Shown piece by piece: positions 1-7,044 of a stretch of DNA of 20,610 bases. The stretch spans positions 1-20,610 of the forward strand of contig FR898167.1 in the NCBI GenBank assembly GCA_000437395.1, in the 5' to 3' direction. A model generated the notes under the pieces. That model worked only from the letters and a program-made list of their open reading frames with translations. It made no database searches and was not told the DNA's origin. A program made the position numbers and the translations under genes. Position 1 is the stretch's first letter; the number at the start of each line of letters is the position of its first letter. The stretch comes from Clostridium sp. CAG:288. GTDB taxonomy: Bacteria; Bacillota_I; Bacilli_A; RFN20; CAG-288.

Positions 1-42
1 TCGACCCCATAAAACCCCATAAGATTCAACAGAGCCTTTTTA
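1..42. repeat. Left copy of 42-bp terminal inverted repeat (probable IS end)
   Basis: Bases 1-42 are the exact reverse complement of 20569-20610. Read outward from the window, each copy is TAAAAA followed by GGCTCTGTTGAATC and then two TTATGGGG units. The GGCTCT start resembles the inverted-repeat ends of ISL3- or IS6-like insertion sequences, but no transposase is present, so the family is inference. The last residues and stop of maf lie inside this repeat. Most likely both contig ends stop a few tens of bases inside copies of one multi-copy element. Confidence 0.8.
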
Positions 43-592
43 ATTTGATAAATTCTTGCTTTAAATCTTCAATTGGTAGCCCCATTACATTAGCAAAACT
101 GCCATCGATTTTATCTGTCTTAATATATTCTGTATCTTGAATCCCATAACCACCAGCTTTATCAAAAGGTGAGCCAGTAGCTATATAGTTTTCAATTTCA
201 TTACTAGACATTCTTTTTAACGTTAAATTAGTCACAGTTTTATTTTGAGCAACTATTTTTCCATTGATAGCTATAGCATATCCTGTTATTACTTGATGAG
301 GAACACCACATAAATTGTTTAACATATTAATTGCATCTACTTTTGTCTTAGGTTTTCCATATATGGTTCCGTTTTGAATAACAATTGTATCTGCTGTGAG
401 AATAGTATCATTTGGATGCTTTTTAATAGCTTCATTCATTTTTAATAAAGCTATGGCAAGAGAAGTATCACTTGGATCTATATTATTGATTTTAGATTCA
501 TCAGCATCTGTTGGATCAATTATGAACTCTTTGTTATAAATCTTTTTTAGAAGTTCAGCCCTACGTGGGGACTTGCTAGCCAAAATAAACAT
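26..592 (-). CDS. maf: Maf family nucleotide pyrophosphatase
   Basis: Maf proteins hydrolyse non-canonical or excess nucleoside triphosphates (usually dTTP/UTP in the YhdE type) to the monophosphate in the cytoplasm, and are linked to septum formation. The family signature is clear: an N-terminal SPRRAELL at residues 8-15, TADTIV near 66-71, GKPKTKVDA near 79-87, and a C-terminal block with FDKAGGYGIQ and the MGLPIEDL motif. At 188 residues it has the normal family length. The ATG overlaps the rnjA stop by one base (TAATG), so translation is probably coupled and both share the promoter upstream of rnjA. The last three residues (RLC) and the TGA stop lie in the terminal repeat, so the natural C-terminus may have been altered slightly by an inserted element. 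Confidence 0.93.
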   Translation of the reverse strand: MFILASKSPRRAELLKKIYNKEFIIDPTDADESKINNIDPSDTSLAIALLKMNEAIKKHPNDTILTADTIVIQNGTIYGKPKTKVDAINMLNNLCGVPHQVITGYAIAINGKIVAQNKTVTNLTLKRMSSNEIENYIATGSPFDKAGGYGIQDTEYIKTDKIDGSFANVMGLPIEDLKQEFIKLKRLC

Positions 593-2283
593 TAGTTATC
601 AGTCTTGTTCATGATTACTGGAATAATCATTGGATTTCTTCTTGTCATTTGATAGAAGTATTTGGATGTAACTGATCTAATTGTATCTTTAATTTCAATA
701 AATTTAACTTTTTGTTTAAAGAGTTCGTTTAAATTCTTTTCAATTAAAGTACAAGCGTCAGCAATGAGAGTGTTCTTTGGATTTTGATTATAGACAAAAC
801 CTCTTGTTTCAATATGTGGTGGCAATAATAATTTGTTGTTTTTAGAATCTAATGAAATTAATACTGCGACCATACCATCGTTGTTTAAGATTAATCTGTC
901 TTTTATAACAGCAGTTGATAAACCGTTTATATCGTTTCCATCAATATAAATTGCATCTGTTGGAATTCTAGATCCTTCAGTTATCTTATGGTTCTTTAAA
1001 ATTAAAGTATCACCGTTAGATAAGACGAAAGTGTTTTCTCTAGGCATTCCGACTTCACAAGCAACATCAGCGTGTATTTTTAACATTCTATAATCGCCGT
1101 GAATTGGCATAAAGTATTTTGGTCTTGCGATTTTTTGAAGTAATCTAAGTTCTTGTTTAGCTGGGTGACCTGAAGCGTGGAGGTTATAGAATACAGAGTT
1201 AACTAATACGTTAGCGCCACATCTAGTGAGTTGGTTGACTACCTTATTAATGCTTCCTGTATTTCCTGGAATTGGTGAGGAAGAGAAGACAACTGTATCT
1301 CCAGGTATAATTCTAATGTATCTATGTTCACCGTTAGCTATTCTTGATAAAGCGGCCATTGGTTCGCCTTGGCTACCAGTACAAAGAATTACAGTTTCAG
1401 AAGGACGTAAAGATTTAATTTTATCTGGTGTGACAATATTAGCGTCTGGAATATGAATATATCCAAAGCTTCTTGCTGAACTAATATTCGATTCCATTGA
1501 ACGGCCAAAAATAACAATTTTTCTATTAAACTTTACAGCAGCCTCAACTATTTGTTGAATTCTTGAAAGGTTACTTGAGAAAGTAGAAATAATTAATCTT
1601 CCTGTTGCCTTATGGAAGACATCATAAATAGAAGTGATAACGGATTTTTCTGATTGTGTATATCCTTCGATTTCAGCATTTGTCGAGTCAGCTAATAAAA
1701 GGTCTACTCCTCTAGCACCAAAACTTGCTAGCTTTGGTAAGTCATAGTCAGAATCAATTGGAGTTAAATCGATTTTGAAGTCACCACTGTGCATTATTGT
1801 TCCGTGTGGTGTAGAAACTACAATTCCATATGAATCTGGAATTGAGTGGGTAACGTGGAAGAATTCAACTTTGAAATCGTCGACTTGAACAACTGTATCA
1901 GAATTATATTCGACAATTTTAACTTGTGTTTTAAGTTTAAATTCTTCAAGTTTATGTCTAATTAAAGCACAGGCTAATTTTGGTGCGTAAATAACAGGAA
2001 TAAAGACTGTTTGTAATAAGAATGGGATTGCACCGATGTGGTCTTCATGACCGTGAGTAATAAAAAGTGCCTTAATTTTATTTCTTTGATTTTTTAAATG
2101 TGTATAATCAGGTATAACGTAGTTGACGCCTGGAAGATTCTCTTCTGGGAATTTAACGCCAGCATCAATCATAATTAATGTTTTTTCATTTTCAATACAA
2201 TAAGTATTTTTTCCGACTTCATCTAGGCCTCCTAAAGCATAAATAGAAACAGGCGAAGACGGAATTTTTCTAAATTCGTCCAT
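592..2283 (-). CDS. rnjA: Ribonuclease J
   Basis: RNase J is a metallo-beta-lactamase/beta-CASP 5'-3' exoribonuclease and endonuclease central to mRNA decay and rRNA maturation in Firmicutes. The zinc-binding HGHEDH motif lies at residues 77-82, followed by HVTH (143-146), SGD with the bridging Asp at 168, the beta-CASP region, and PIHGDYRML near 390, which carries the late metal and substrate ligands. The length of 563 residues is typical. The start is supported by AGGAG about 8 bases upstream. The gene leads a two-gene unit with maf, driven by the promoter at 2325-2353. Whether it corresponds to J1 or J2 cannot be decided from a single copy; rnjA is the default name. Confidence 0.95.
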   Translation of the reverse strand: MDEFRKIPSSPVSIYALGGLDEVGKNTYCIENEKTLIMIDAGVKFPEENLPGVNYVIPDYTHLKNQRNKIKALFITHGHEDHIGAIPFLLQTVFIPVIYAPKLACALIRHKLEEFKLKTQVKIVEYNSDTVVQVDDFKVEFFHVTHSIPDSYGIVVSTPHGTIMHSGDFKIDLTPIDSDYDLPKLASFGARGVDLLLADSTNAEIEGYTQSEKSVITSIYDVFHKATGRLIISTFSSNLSRIQQIVEAAVKFNRKIVIFGRSMESNISSARSFGYIHIPDANIVTPDKIKSLRPSETVILCTGSQGEPMAALSRIANGEHRYIRIIPGDTVVFSSSPIPGNTGSINKVVNQLTRCGANVLVNSVFYNLHASGHPAKQELRLLQKIARPKYFMPIHGDYRMLKIHADVACEVGMPRENTFVLSNGDTLILKNHKITEGSRIPTDAIYIDGNDINGLSTAVIKDRLILNNDGMVAVLISLDSKNNKLLLPPHIETRGFVYNQNPKNTLIADACTLIEKNLNELFKQKVKFIEIKDTIRSVTSKYFYQMTRRNPMIIPVIMNKTDN

Positions 2284-2324
2284 ATATTATCTCCTAAATA
2301 AGTTTGACTCGAAATGTCATTGTT

Positions 2325-2353
2325 ATTATAGGTTAAAATTAAAATAATATCAA
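2325..2353 (-). promoter_or_regulatory. Sigma-A promoter of rnjA-maf
   Basis: On the minus strand TTGATA (2353-2348) is followed after exactly 17 bases by TATAAT (2330-2325). A transcript starting near 2318 would have a leader of about 35 bases with the AGGAG site before the rnjA ATG at 2283. Confidence 0.75.
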
Positions 2354-2397
2354 TGATTATAACCTTATTATATGTTTAATCTTTACGATTAATATAC

Positions 2398-2421
2398 AAA
2401 AAAGAAGCTTGTTAGCTTCTT
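2398..2421 (-). terminator. Rho-independent terminator of def
   Basis: The 8-bp stem AAGAAGCT / AGCTTCTT (2402-2409 with 2414-2421, loop of 4) reads into a run of six T on the minus strand. The stem overlaps the def stop codon at 2420-2422, so the transcript ends immediately after translation. Confidence 0.85.
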
Positions 2422-2959
2422 AAATTACAATAGCGTTTGGATCTTCTTTATAAGGATCTCTTTTATCTATTCTGTCGTAATAAAGTGTCGCATCTAGGTG
2501 ATCATATTCATGTTGTAAGACGATTGCAAAATAACCATAAGCAGTTATTTCAACTTCTTTCATAGTTAGAATATCAAATCCGCTCATAACAACTTTATTG
2601 TATCTATAGACGTATCCAGGATGGTCCTTTGGAACTGATAAACATCCTTCACCACCTTGTAAATAACACTTTTTAGCACTTGTTCTTTTGATTATAGGGT
2701 TAACTAAAGCGTATTGTTTTAGCCCATCTTCAACTTCGACATAAACTGCAAACAATCTTTTTGTTAATCCTATTTGTGGGGCAGCTAAACCAACACCTGA
2801 TCTAATTTTGTGCTTTTTAGCATAGTTATCATCTTGTGATAGTTTTAAATATTCAACCATTTCATGGCCTAAATCGATAGTTTCTTGATCTAAAGGCATA
2901 TCAAATGGTGTGCATTTTGTTCTTAAATATTTACTTTTGTCATCATATATTTTAATCAT
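2420..2959 (-). CDS. def: Peptide deformylase
   Basis: This enzyme removes the N-formyl group from nascent proteins. All three family motifs are intact: GVGLAAPQ at residues 55-62, EGCLS at 104-108 with the metal-binding Cys106, and HEYDH at 150-154 with two metal-binding His and the catalytic Glu151. The insertions around residues 35-52 and the 179-residue length fit the type 2 deformylases of Gram-positive bacteria. The ATG is preceded by GAGG about 10 bases upstream. It is a single-gene unit, bounded by its own promoter at 2979-2987 and a terminator that overlaps its stop. Confidence 0.96.
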   Translation of the reverse strand: MIKIYDDKSKYLRTKCTPFDMPLDQETIDLGHEMVEYLKLSQDDNYAKKHKIRSGVGLAAPQIGLTKRLFAVYVEVEDGLKQYALVNPIIKRTSAKKCYLQGGEGCLSVPKDHPGYVYRYNKVVMSGFDILTMKEVEITAYGYFAIVLQHEYDHLDATLYYDRIDKRDPYKEDPNAIVI

Positions 2960-2978
2960 GGTTAAAACCTCGATTAAG

Positions 2979-2987
2979 ATTATATCA
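2979..2987 (-). promoter_or_regulatory. Extended -10 promoter of def
   Basis: The minus strand reads TGATATAAT (2987-2979), a perfect TATAAT with the extended TGn element. No good -35 is visible at 16-18 bases, which is common for extended -10 promoters. Initiation near 2972 gives a very short leader that still contains the GAGG site. Confidence 0.55.
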
Positions 2988-3014
2988 TGATTTATAAAAT
3001 ATTTGTTAAATTGG

Positions 3015-3042
3015 AAAAATTATAGAGGGTGTTAACACCCTC
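3015..3042 (-). terminator. Terminator after the YjcZ-like gene
   Basis: A perfect palindrome, GAGGGTG/CACCCTC around TTAA (3025-3042), overlaps the stop codon of the small gene. On the minus strand it is followed after five bases by a run of five T. The offset T-tract makes it a moderate rather than strong terminator. Confidence 0.6.
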
Positions 3043-3205
3043 CGCAACCGCCCATGTTAAATCCAGGGCATCCACAACCAATAATAACTAAAAGGATGAA
3101 AATGACAAGGATTAAAGCAAACCAACCACCGACGCCGTTATTTTGTGTTGGATAACCATATCCAGTATTAGCACCATATGGATAGTTAGGTCCGTAGTAA
3201 TACAT
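3032..3205 (-). CDS. Small YjcZ-like membrane protein, probably sporulation-associated
   Basis: This is a 57-residue reading frame. It has an excellent AGGAGGTG site 8 bases before the ATG. The N-terminus is rich in Tyr, Gly, Pro and Asn (MYYYGPNYPYG at the start). One hydrophobic segment, GGWFALILVIFILLVIIG, covers about residues 26-43, and the tail is rich in Gly and Cys with five cysteines in the last 14 residues. The GGxFALIxVxFILLxIIG core is the hallmark of the YjcZ family of very small Bacilli membrane proteins, several of which are expressed during sporulation. The Cys-rich tail is unusual for that family. The upstream motif at 3228-3255 fits a late mother-cell promoter. Confidence 0.8.
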   Translation of the reverse strand: MYYYGPNYPYGANTGYGYPTQNNGVGGWFALILVIFILLVIIGCGCPGFNMGGCGGC

Positions 3206-3227
3206 ACTATAAGCACCTCCTCATGCT

Positions 3228-3255
3228 CATTTTATGTATTTTGTTATTTAATGGT
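3228..3255 (-). promoter_or_regulatory. Candidate sigma-K/sigma-E type promoter of the YjcZ-like gene
   Basis: The minus strand has AC (3255-3254), a 17-base gap and CATAAAATG (3236-3228). This fits the mother-cell sigma-K pattern AC-N16/17-CATANNNTA except for the last base. The spacing to the AGGAGG site is right for a short leader. The same pattern precedes the CotD-like gene. Confidence 0.4.
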
Positions 3256-3319
3256 GATTATCTTTTATATAAAGTCAGCATTTGTCACTCTAAATGCATA
3301 TCATATATAGGTGAGTGTT

Positions 3320-3706
3320 ATGGATAAATTTGAAGAATTTAAAGAATTCTGTAAAGACAAAGAGTATTTAAAACAAACTGTTAGGGATGGAAAACATACT
3401 TGGCAAGAACTATATGAAATATACGATATATATGGTCCAGATGCTGAAGAATTTAAAGAGAAGGAAGAAGAAAAAGTTGAAGATACTGAAAAAAATGATA
3501 AAGAAGAAAATAATAATAAGTCAAAAAACGAAGGACTAGGCGGTATTTTTGATTTGATATCTGGATTTGACGCGGATAAGATTCAAGAAGGCTTAAATGG
3601 AATGAAAAAGATACTTGCTGTTTTAGGTGAATTAAGTAAACCAGAAGAACAAGATGTGTTTGATGCTAGGTCAACCAAACGACCTTATCAAAGAAATGAT
3701 GATTAA
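3320..3706 (+). CDS. ylbD: YlbD-like coat-associated protein
   Basis: The N-terminus (DKFEEFKEFCKD, then VRDGKHTWQELYEIYDIYG) matches the start of YlbD, annotated in Bacillus as a putative spore coat protein. Its 'FK.FV..HP.L...VR.G..TWQ.LYE' pattern is preserved. The middle is a highly charged Glu/Lys/Asn linker (about residues 45-75), followed by a Gly/Ile-rich segment near 76-110. I chose the ATG at 3320 rather than GTG at 3311, because AGGTGAG ends only four bases before that ATG and the GTG lies inside this site. The protein is 128 residues. It heads the ylbD-ylbE-ylbF-rsmD-coaD operon, in the order known from Bacillus. Confidence 0.85.
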   Translation: MDKFEEFKEFCKDKEYLKQTVRDGKHTWQELYEIYDIYGPDAEEFKEKEEEKVEDTEKNDKEENNNKSKNEGLGGIFDLISGFDADKIQEGLNGMKKILAVLGELSKPEEQDVFDARSTKRPYQRNDD

Positions 3707-3708
3707 TT

Positions 3709-3918
3709 ATGCGTTCAGATGTTATAATTAAGCTAGACCAAAACTTTGATTATTGGTTGTTTCTTAGAGAAAATCCTCTTTGGCATCGTGAATTGACTTT
3801 TCATCCTGAAGAATTTAAATCTTTTTTAGAAGATTACAAAGTTAAAAGAAGAAAGCGAGTTGTCGATCGTTTAGAAGATTTATCTTTAATGGTAACTTTA
3901 GCAAAGGAGCTAATGTAA
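3709..3918 (+). CDS. ylbE: YlbE-like protein
   Basis: This 69-residue protein lies two bases after ylbD. The pattern 'L..N.DYWLFLRENPLWHRELTFHPEEF..F...YK.....RVVDRLEDLSLM' matches YlbE, a small conserved Bacilli protein of unknown function that includes a Phe-Leu/Ile-Arg-x-Asn-Pro-x-Trp core. It is predicted cytoplasmic and helical, with no signal peptide. The neighbouring ylbD and ylbF support the assignment. It is probably translated with ylbD, whose stop is just upstream. Confidence 0.82.
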   Translation: MRSDVIIKLDQNFDYWLFLRENPLWHRELTFHPEEFKSFLEDYKVKRRKRVVDRLEDLSLMVTLAKELM

Positions 3919-4257
3919 GTGAGCTTAGATGAATTTAATGAAGAATTAGAAAAGTTTAAACTAGATTTAATTAATTCTGAAATATATAAAGAATATATAA
4001 AAGCAGATAGAGCTATATATGAAGATAAAAAGGCAATAGAACTTTCTTTAAAGAAGGATGAGTTAGAAAAAGAGTTGAATTATTTATATACTGGTGAAGA
4101 ATCTAAAATTCTTATAGATGAAAAAATGAAAAAGATAAATGAAATTCAAAAAGAACTTTATTCTTTAGAATCAGTAAAAAGATATATGGAACTCAGAATG
4201 AAATTAAAAGAAGTATTAAGTGTATTAGAACAAGGAATACTTAGAAGTGTGAAGTAA
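3919..4257 (+). CDS. ylbF: YlbF/YmcA family regulator (RicF-like)
   Basis: This 112-residue, almost wholly helical protein of the YlbF/YmcA family starts at the GTG directly after the ylbE TAA, with AAGGAG ten bases upstream. In Bacillus, YlbF, YmcA and YaaT form the Y-complex, which acts with RNase Y in mRNA processing and affects competence, biofilm formation and sporulation. The charged coiled-coil segment around residues 40-85 is typical. B. subtilis YlbF carries C-terminal cysteines linked to an iron-sulphur cluster; none is visible here, so cluster binding is unlikely. Its place between ylbE and rsmD is the family's usual one; ylbG is missing. Confidence 0.82.
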   Translation: MSLDEFNEELEKFKLDLINSEIYKEYIKADRAIYEDKKAIELSLKKDELEKELNYLYTGEESKILIDEKMKKINEIQKELYSLESVKRYMELRMKLKEVLSVLEQGILRSVK

Positions 4258-4261
4258 AGTT

Positions 4262-4801
4262 ATGATAAGAATTATTGCTGGTGAATTTAGACATAGAGAG
4301 ATAGTTAATCCGAATAGAGCTAAAACTAGACCTACTCAAGATAGAGTTAGAGAGGCTATTTTTAGCGCTATTTCTATGTCGATAAAAAATAGAGTTGTTT
4401 TAGATTTGTTTGCTGGTTCAGGTGCTTATGGTTTTGAAGCTTTATCACGTGGAGCATCAAAAGCATATTTTGTTGATAATGCTAAAGAATGTGTAGAGGC
4501 AATTAAAGAAACTACAACAAATTTAAAAATAAAAGATAGAGTAATTATTACAAGATCAGATTATTTAAATTTTTTAAATACGTGCAAAACAAAATTTGAC
4601 TTAGTATTTTTAGATCCTCCATATGCTTATGAATCTAATCTTGAAACTATTAAAAAGCTTATTGATTTAAATTTGTTATCAGATAATGCTATTATAGTTG
4701 CTGAACAAGATATCGAATTAGAACCTTTAGAAGGTTTTAAACTCAAAACATATTCCTATGGATATAAAAAAGTAGGAATTTATAGAAAAGGAGTATTGTA
4801 A
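4262..4801 (+). CDS. rsmD: 16S rRNA (guanine(966)-N2)-methyltransferase RsmD
   Basis: RsmD methylates G966 of 16S rRNA using S-adenosylmethionine. Diagnostic elements are TRPTQDRVREAIF at residues 22-34, the SAM-binding VLDLFAGSGAYGFEALSRGA at about 46-65, and the catalytic DPPY at 118-121. The length of 179 residues is normal. It begins three bases after the ylbF stop. The next gene, coaD, starts one base after its stop, so the pair is tightly coupled, as in most Bacilli. Confidence 0.95.
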   Translation: MIRIIAGEFRHREIVNPNRAKTRPTQDRVREAIFSAISMSIKNRVVLDLFAGSGAYGFEALSRGASKAYFVDNAKECVEAIKETTTNLKIKDRVIITRSDYLNFLNTCKTKFDLVFLDPPYAYESNLETIKKLIDLNLLSDNAIIVAEQDIELEPLEGFKLKTYSYGYKKVGIYRKGVL

Positions 4802-4802
4802 T

Positions 4803-5294
4803 ATGAAAAGAATAGCGTGCTATCCAGGAAGCTTTGACCCAATTACAAACGGCCATGTAGAAGTAGTTTTAAGAGGACTTAAACTTTTTGATGAAGTGGT
4901 AATTTTAGTTGCTAATAACTATGGAAAGAAGTTTTATTTCACAGCTGATGAAAGAGTGAAAATGGCTGAAGATACTTTTAAACGAATGGGTATCGATAGA
5001 GTTAGAGTTGAAAAGACAGATGGACTTGTTGTTGAATATGCTAAAAAACTAAACGCTGTAGCTTTAATAAGAGGCTTGCGTGCAGTAACTGATTTTGAAT
5101 ATGAATTTCAATTAGCAGCTGTTAACGAGTATATAGATCCAAATATGGAAATGGTTTTCTTGATGTCTAGACGTGAAGAAGCGTTTATTTCAAGCTCTAA
5201 TGTTAAAGAATTGTTTAGTTTGGGCGCAGATATTAAAAGACTTGTTCCAGATCCAGTTTATGAAGAGTTTTTAAAACGCAAAAATGATAAGTAA
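4803..5294 (+). CDS. coaD: Phosphopantetheine adenylyltransferase
   Basis: CoaD transfers AMP from ATP to 4'-phosphopantetheine, the penultimate step of coenzyme A synthesis. The nucleotidyltransferase signature GSFDPITNGH lies at residues 9-18 and includes the catalytic His18. The RGLR motif is at 90-93, and the ATP-binding ISSSNVKE block at 129-136. It is full length at 163 residues. GGAG lies 10 bases before the ATG. It is the last gene of the ylbD operon; the terminator at 5344-5370 follows. Its final 24 bases overlap the end of the convergent ylbJ-like gene. Confidence 0.96.
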   Translation: MKRIACYPGSFDPITNGHVEVVLRGLKLFDEVVILVANNYGKKFYFTADERVKMAEDTFKRMGIDRVRVEKTDGLVVEYAKKLNAVALIRGLRAVTDFEYEFQLAAVNEYIDPNMEMVFLMSRREEAFISSSNVKELFSLGADIKRLVPDPVYEEFLKRKNDK

Positions 5295-6131
5295 TGAACT
5301 GATAAATAGGCTTAATGGCAATTTATAAATAATATATAAATATTGTCTCACATTACTATGAGACATTTTTATTTGTATTAACGTAGTTAAGCCGTTAAAA
5401 TCGACGATAAAAACTAATAAAAATAATGAAAGAATATTTCCAATTTGTGCTAATCTTAAACCAGCTCTTGTAAATTCTATAAATCCTAATATTACGTTTG
5501 ATAAATATTGGTTCGATATTAATTTAAAGAAAGGAATTATTAAAGTTATTAACGCTAAGCTTTTAAGCATGTTATAGAGACTATTAAAACTTGTATTTAA
5601 GCTTTCAAATATATAATTTCTATTATTTATACTAGGTATAAAAGAAAAATCATTTAATATGATTAAAGATATTATTAGCTTAGCCAAAAATATAATCGTT
5701 GTTAATAGCCATGGCTTAAATTGATTATAAAAAGAAAATACTAAAAAGTAATAAGAAAGACTACCACCAGATAAATTTATTAAAAATAACTCTTTGTCTT
5801 TTAAACATTTAAATTTAATTTTTTTAGCTATATTTATAGTTGTTAAAGATCCGCCAATTAGACAAAGAGAAATTGTTATGACTTTTAATATAAATTTGTT
5901 TTTAATTTTATCAAATGAAATAGAACAGCTGATTAAATTAGTCAAAAAAATTGTTGGAAATAAAGCTGGAAAAAACAAATAAATGAATATATTTACTAGT
6001 TCTATATATGAAGATTTATAAGCAATAGAATACTTGAAAGTTATAAATAATAAGAGTATTGCTATTAAATATGTTAACTTGTTTTTCACATAAAAAGATA
6101 TGAATTTAATTTTAGGCATATGACTACACAA
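5271..6131 (-). CDS. ylbJ: Divergent YlbJ-like sporulation membrane protein
   Basis: This is an integral membrane protein with about seven or eight hydrophobic segments. It resembles YlbJ, a nucleoside-recognition (Gate) domain protein required for spore formation. Matching features are FPALFPTIFLTNLI early, a Gly-Gly-Ser segment where YlbJ has its conserved GYPSGAKL stretch, an asparagine-containing loop (INLSGG), and 'VDFNGLTTLIQIK' near residue 245, corresponding to 'FGGLSVHAQ'. At 286 residues it is much shorter than the roughly 400 of Bacillus YlbJ. In Bacillus ylbJ lies downstream of coaD on the same strand; here it is inverted, and its last codons run through the coaD terminator into coaD. 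The frame opens at TTG 6131; ATG 6119 is an alternative, and neither has a clear ribosome binding site. Confidence 0.72.
   Translation of the reverse strand: MCSHMPKIKFISFYVKNKLTYLIAILLLFITFKYSIAYKSSYIELVNIFIYLFFPALFPTIFLTNLISCSISFDKIKNKFILKVITISLCLIGGSLTTINIAKKIKFKCLKDKELFLINLSGGSLSYYFLVFSFYNQFKPWLLTTIIFLAKLIISLIILNDFSFIPSINNRNYIFESLNTSFNSLYNMLKSLALITLIIPFFKLISNQYLSNVILGFIEFTRAGLRLAQIGNILSLFLLVFIVDFNGLTTLIQIKMSHSNVRQYLYIIYKLPLSLFISSLLIIFAF
5344..5370 (+). terminator. Terminator of the ylbD-coaD operon
   Basis: The stem TGTCTCA / TGAGACA (5344-5350 with 5359-5365, loop of 8) is followed by five T and further T-rich sequence on the plus strand. It lies inside the 3' coding part of the convergent ylbJ-like gene. 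Confidence 0.82.
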
Positions 6132-6155
6132 ATTTAATAGTCAATACATATTCTA
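6128..6155 (+). promoter_or_regulatory. Candidate sigma-K promoter of the CotD-like gene
   Basis: AC (6128-6129), a 17-base gap and CATATTCTA (6147-6155) match the mother-cell consensus AC-N16/17-CATANNNTA. Initiation near 6162 would place the GGGAGGG site a few bases into the transcript. The product, a coat-type protein, fits late mother-cell expression. Confidence 0.45.
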
Positions 6156-6178
6156 ATTTGAGAAATGGGAGGGAAATA

Positions 6179-6487
6179 ATGTATTCTCGTTGTAATAATA
6201 TTAACGGAGCTACTCCATGCAAATATGAACCAATAGTTTTACCTGTTCGTGAAAGAGTATGTAACAGATTCCACACAGTAGAGCAACCAATAATCTGTCC
6301 AGTTAATACAAGAATTGTTCATCATTATAGTCCAAGACCAGTTTATTATCCTGCGTACACTGTTACGGAAGAAATAGCCTGTGGCGGAACAACAAATAGC
6401 ATTAATCAAACTATGGTAAATCCATTTGGAACTAATGCTACAAATTTAGGCACTACTACAGCTCCTGGTACAACTACTATTCGTTAA
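6179..6487 (+). CDS. CotD-like spore coat protein
   Basis: A 102-residue protein starts at the ATG that follows GGGAGGG by five bases; an upstream in-frame TTG lacks a site. The first 65 residues show the CotD pattern: 'YEPIVLPVRERVCNRFHTVEQPIICPVNTRIVHHYSPRP' recalls the 'PIVHP..........V.HIHP.HTT.V.H' layout of CotD, an inner coat protein of Bacillus spores. The C-terminal 35 residues are a low-complexity Asn/Thr/Gly tail. It has no signal peptide or membrane segment, as expected for mother-cell coat assembly. It is a single-gene unit with a likely sporulation promoter and a strong terminator. Confidence 0.72.
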   Translation: MYSRCNNINGATPCKYEPIVLPVRERVCNRFHTVEQPIICPVNTRIVHHYSPRPVYYPAYTVTEEIACGGTTNSINQTMVNPFGTNATNLGTTTAPGTTTIR

Positions 6488-6492
6488 ATTTG

Positions 6493-6517
6493 GCCACTAG
6501 AAACCTAGTGGCTTTTT
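6493..6517 (+). terminator. Terminator of the CotD-like gene
   Basis: The perfect 8-bp stem GCCACTAG / CTAGTGGC (6493-6500 with 6505-6512, loop AAAC) is followed by TTTTT. The convergent thioredoxin-like gene ends inside the stem (stop at 6505-6507), so the hairpin may serve both strands, although the minus side has a poorer T-tract. Confidence 0.87.
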
Positions 6518-7011
6518 ATGTACTCAAACAAAGTGTTTAAACGTAAATCATAATCATTTTTGTTAAATCCTATAATAGTAAAAACAGATTGTCCATTGTT
6601 AAACCCAATAATTGTTGGAGTATATAACTTGATTTCATTTTCGAATAAATTTTTATTTTCGTTATAAATATTTTGATTTAAATATGTATTAATAGAATCT
6701 AAGTAGAATTTTTGTTTACTTATATTTTTAGTGTTATATGTATTTAGAGTATATAATTCTACTTTTGATTTGCTAAAAGATTCTTTTATTGCTTCTTTAG
6801 CTAATAAGCAATAGGCGCATTCTGGTGAAAAAATGAGTAAAGCAAAAGAACTTTTTGAATTAATTTTATTGTTTAATTCTATAATGCTTAATTCGTTTTC
6901 AATATAAAAATCACTAAAACTTGATGAAATAGTGGAATTAGAATAATTCATATTTGTGCCACATGATGAAATAGTAATGGATAAGACAACAAATATAGAA
7001 TTCTTTTTCAT
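6505..7011 (-). CDS. Thioredoxin-fold lipoprotein
   Basis: This 168-residue protein begins with a short lipoprotein signal: Lys-Lys, a hydrophobic stretch, then lipobox ISSC with Cys17. The mature part has 'LLIFSPECAYCLLAKEAI', a thioredoxin-type beta strand with a CAYC redox pair, and 'YTPTIIGF', which looks like the cis-proline loop. It is therefore probably a membrane-anchored thiol-disulfide or redox protein facing outward. The next gene upstream (7045-7671) has the same architecture and similar spacing between CxxC and TPTI, so the two look like diverged duplicates. A full terminator lies between them, and no Shine-Dalgarno is visible before this ATG, so expression may depend on read-through. 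The substrate is unknown. Confidence 0.72.
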   Translation of the reverse strand: MKKNSIFVVLSITISSCGTNMNYSNSTISSSFSDFYIENELSIIELNNKINSKSSFALLIFSPECAYCLLAKEAIKESFSKSKVELYTLNTYNTKNISKQKFYLDSINTYLNQNIYNENKNLFENEIKLYTPTIIGFNNGQSVFTIIGFNKNDYDLRLNTLFEYIKSH

Positions 7012-7017
7012 AGTAAT

Positions 7018-7039
7018 AAAAAAGGAGGCATAGCCTCCT
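7018..7039 (-). terminator. Terminator between the two thioredoxin-like genes
   Basis: On the minus strand AGGAGGC / GCCTCCT (7039-7033 with 7029-7023, loop of 3) is followed by six T. It begins five bases after the stop of the upstream gene, and its T-run ends six bases before the start codon of the downstream gene. This leaves the downstream gene without its own leader. Confidence 0.88.
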
Positions 7040-7044
7040 ATAGA

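Noticed and set aside
1226..1456. Plus-strand open frame inside rnjA
   Set aside because: Antisense to a conserved RNase J region, no ribosome site, composition of a shadow frame.
5794..5982. Short plus-strand frame inside the ylbJ-like gene
   Set aside because: Shadow of the hydrophobic coding sequence on the other strand.
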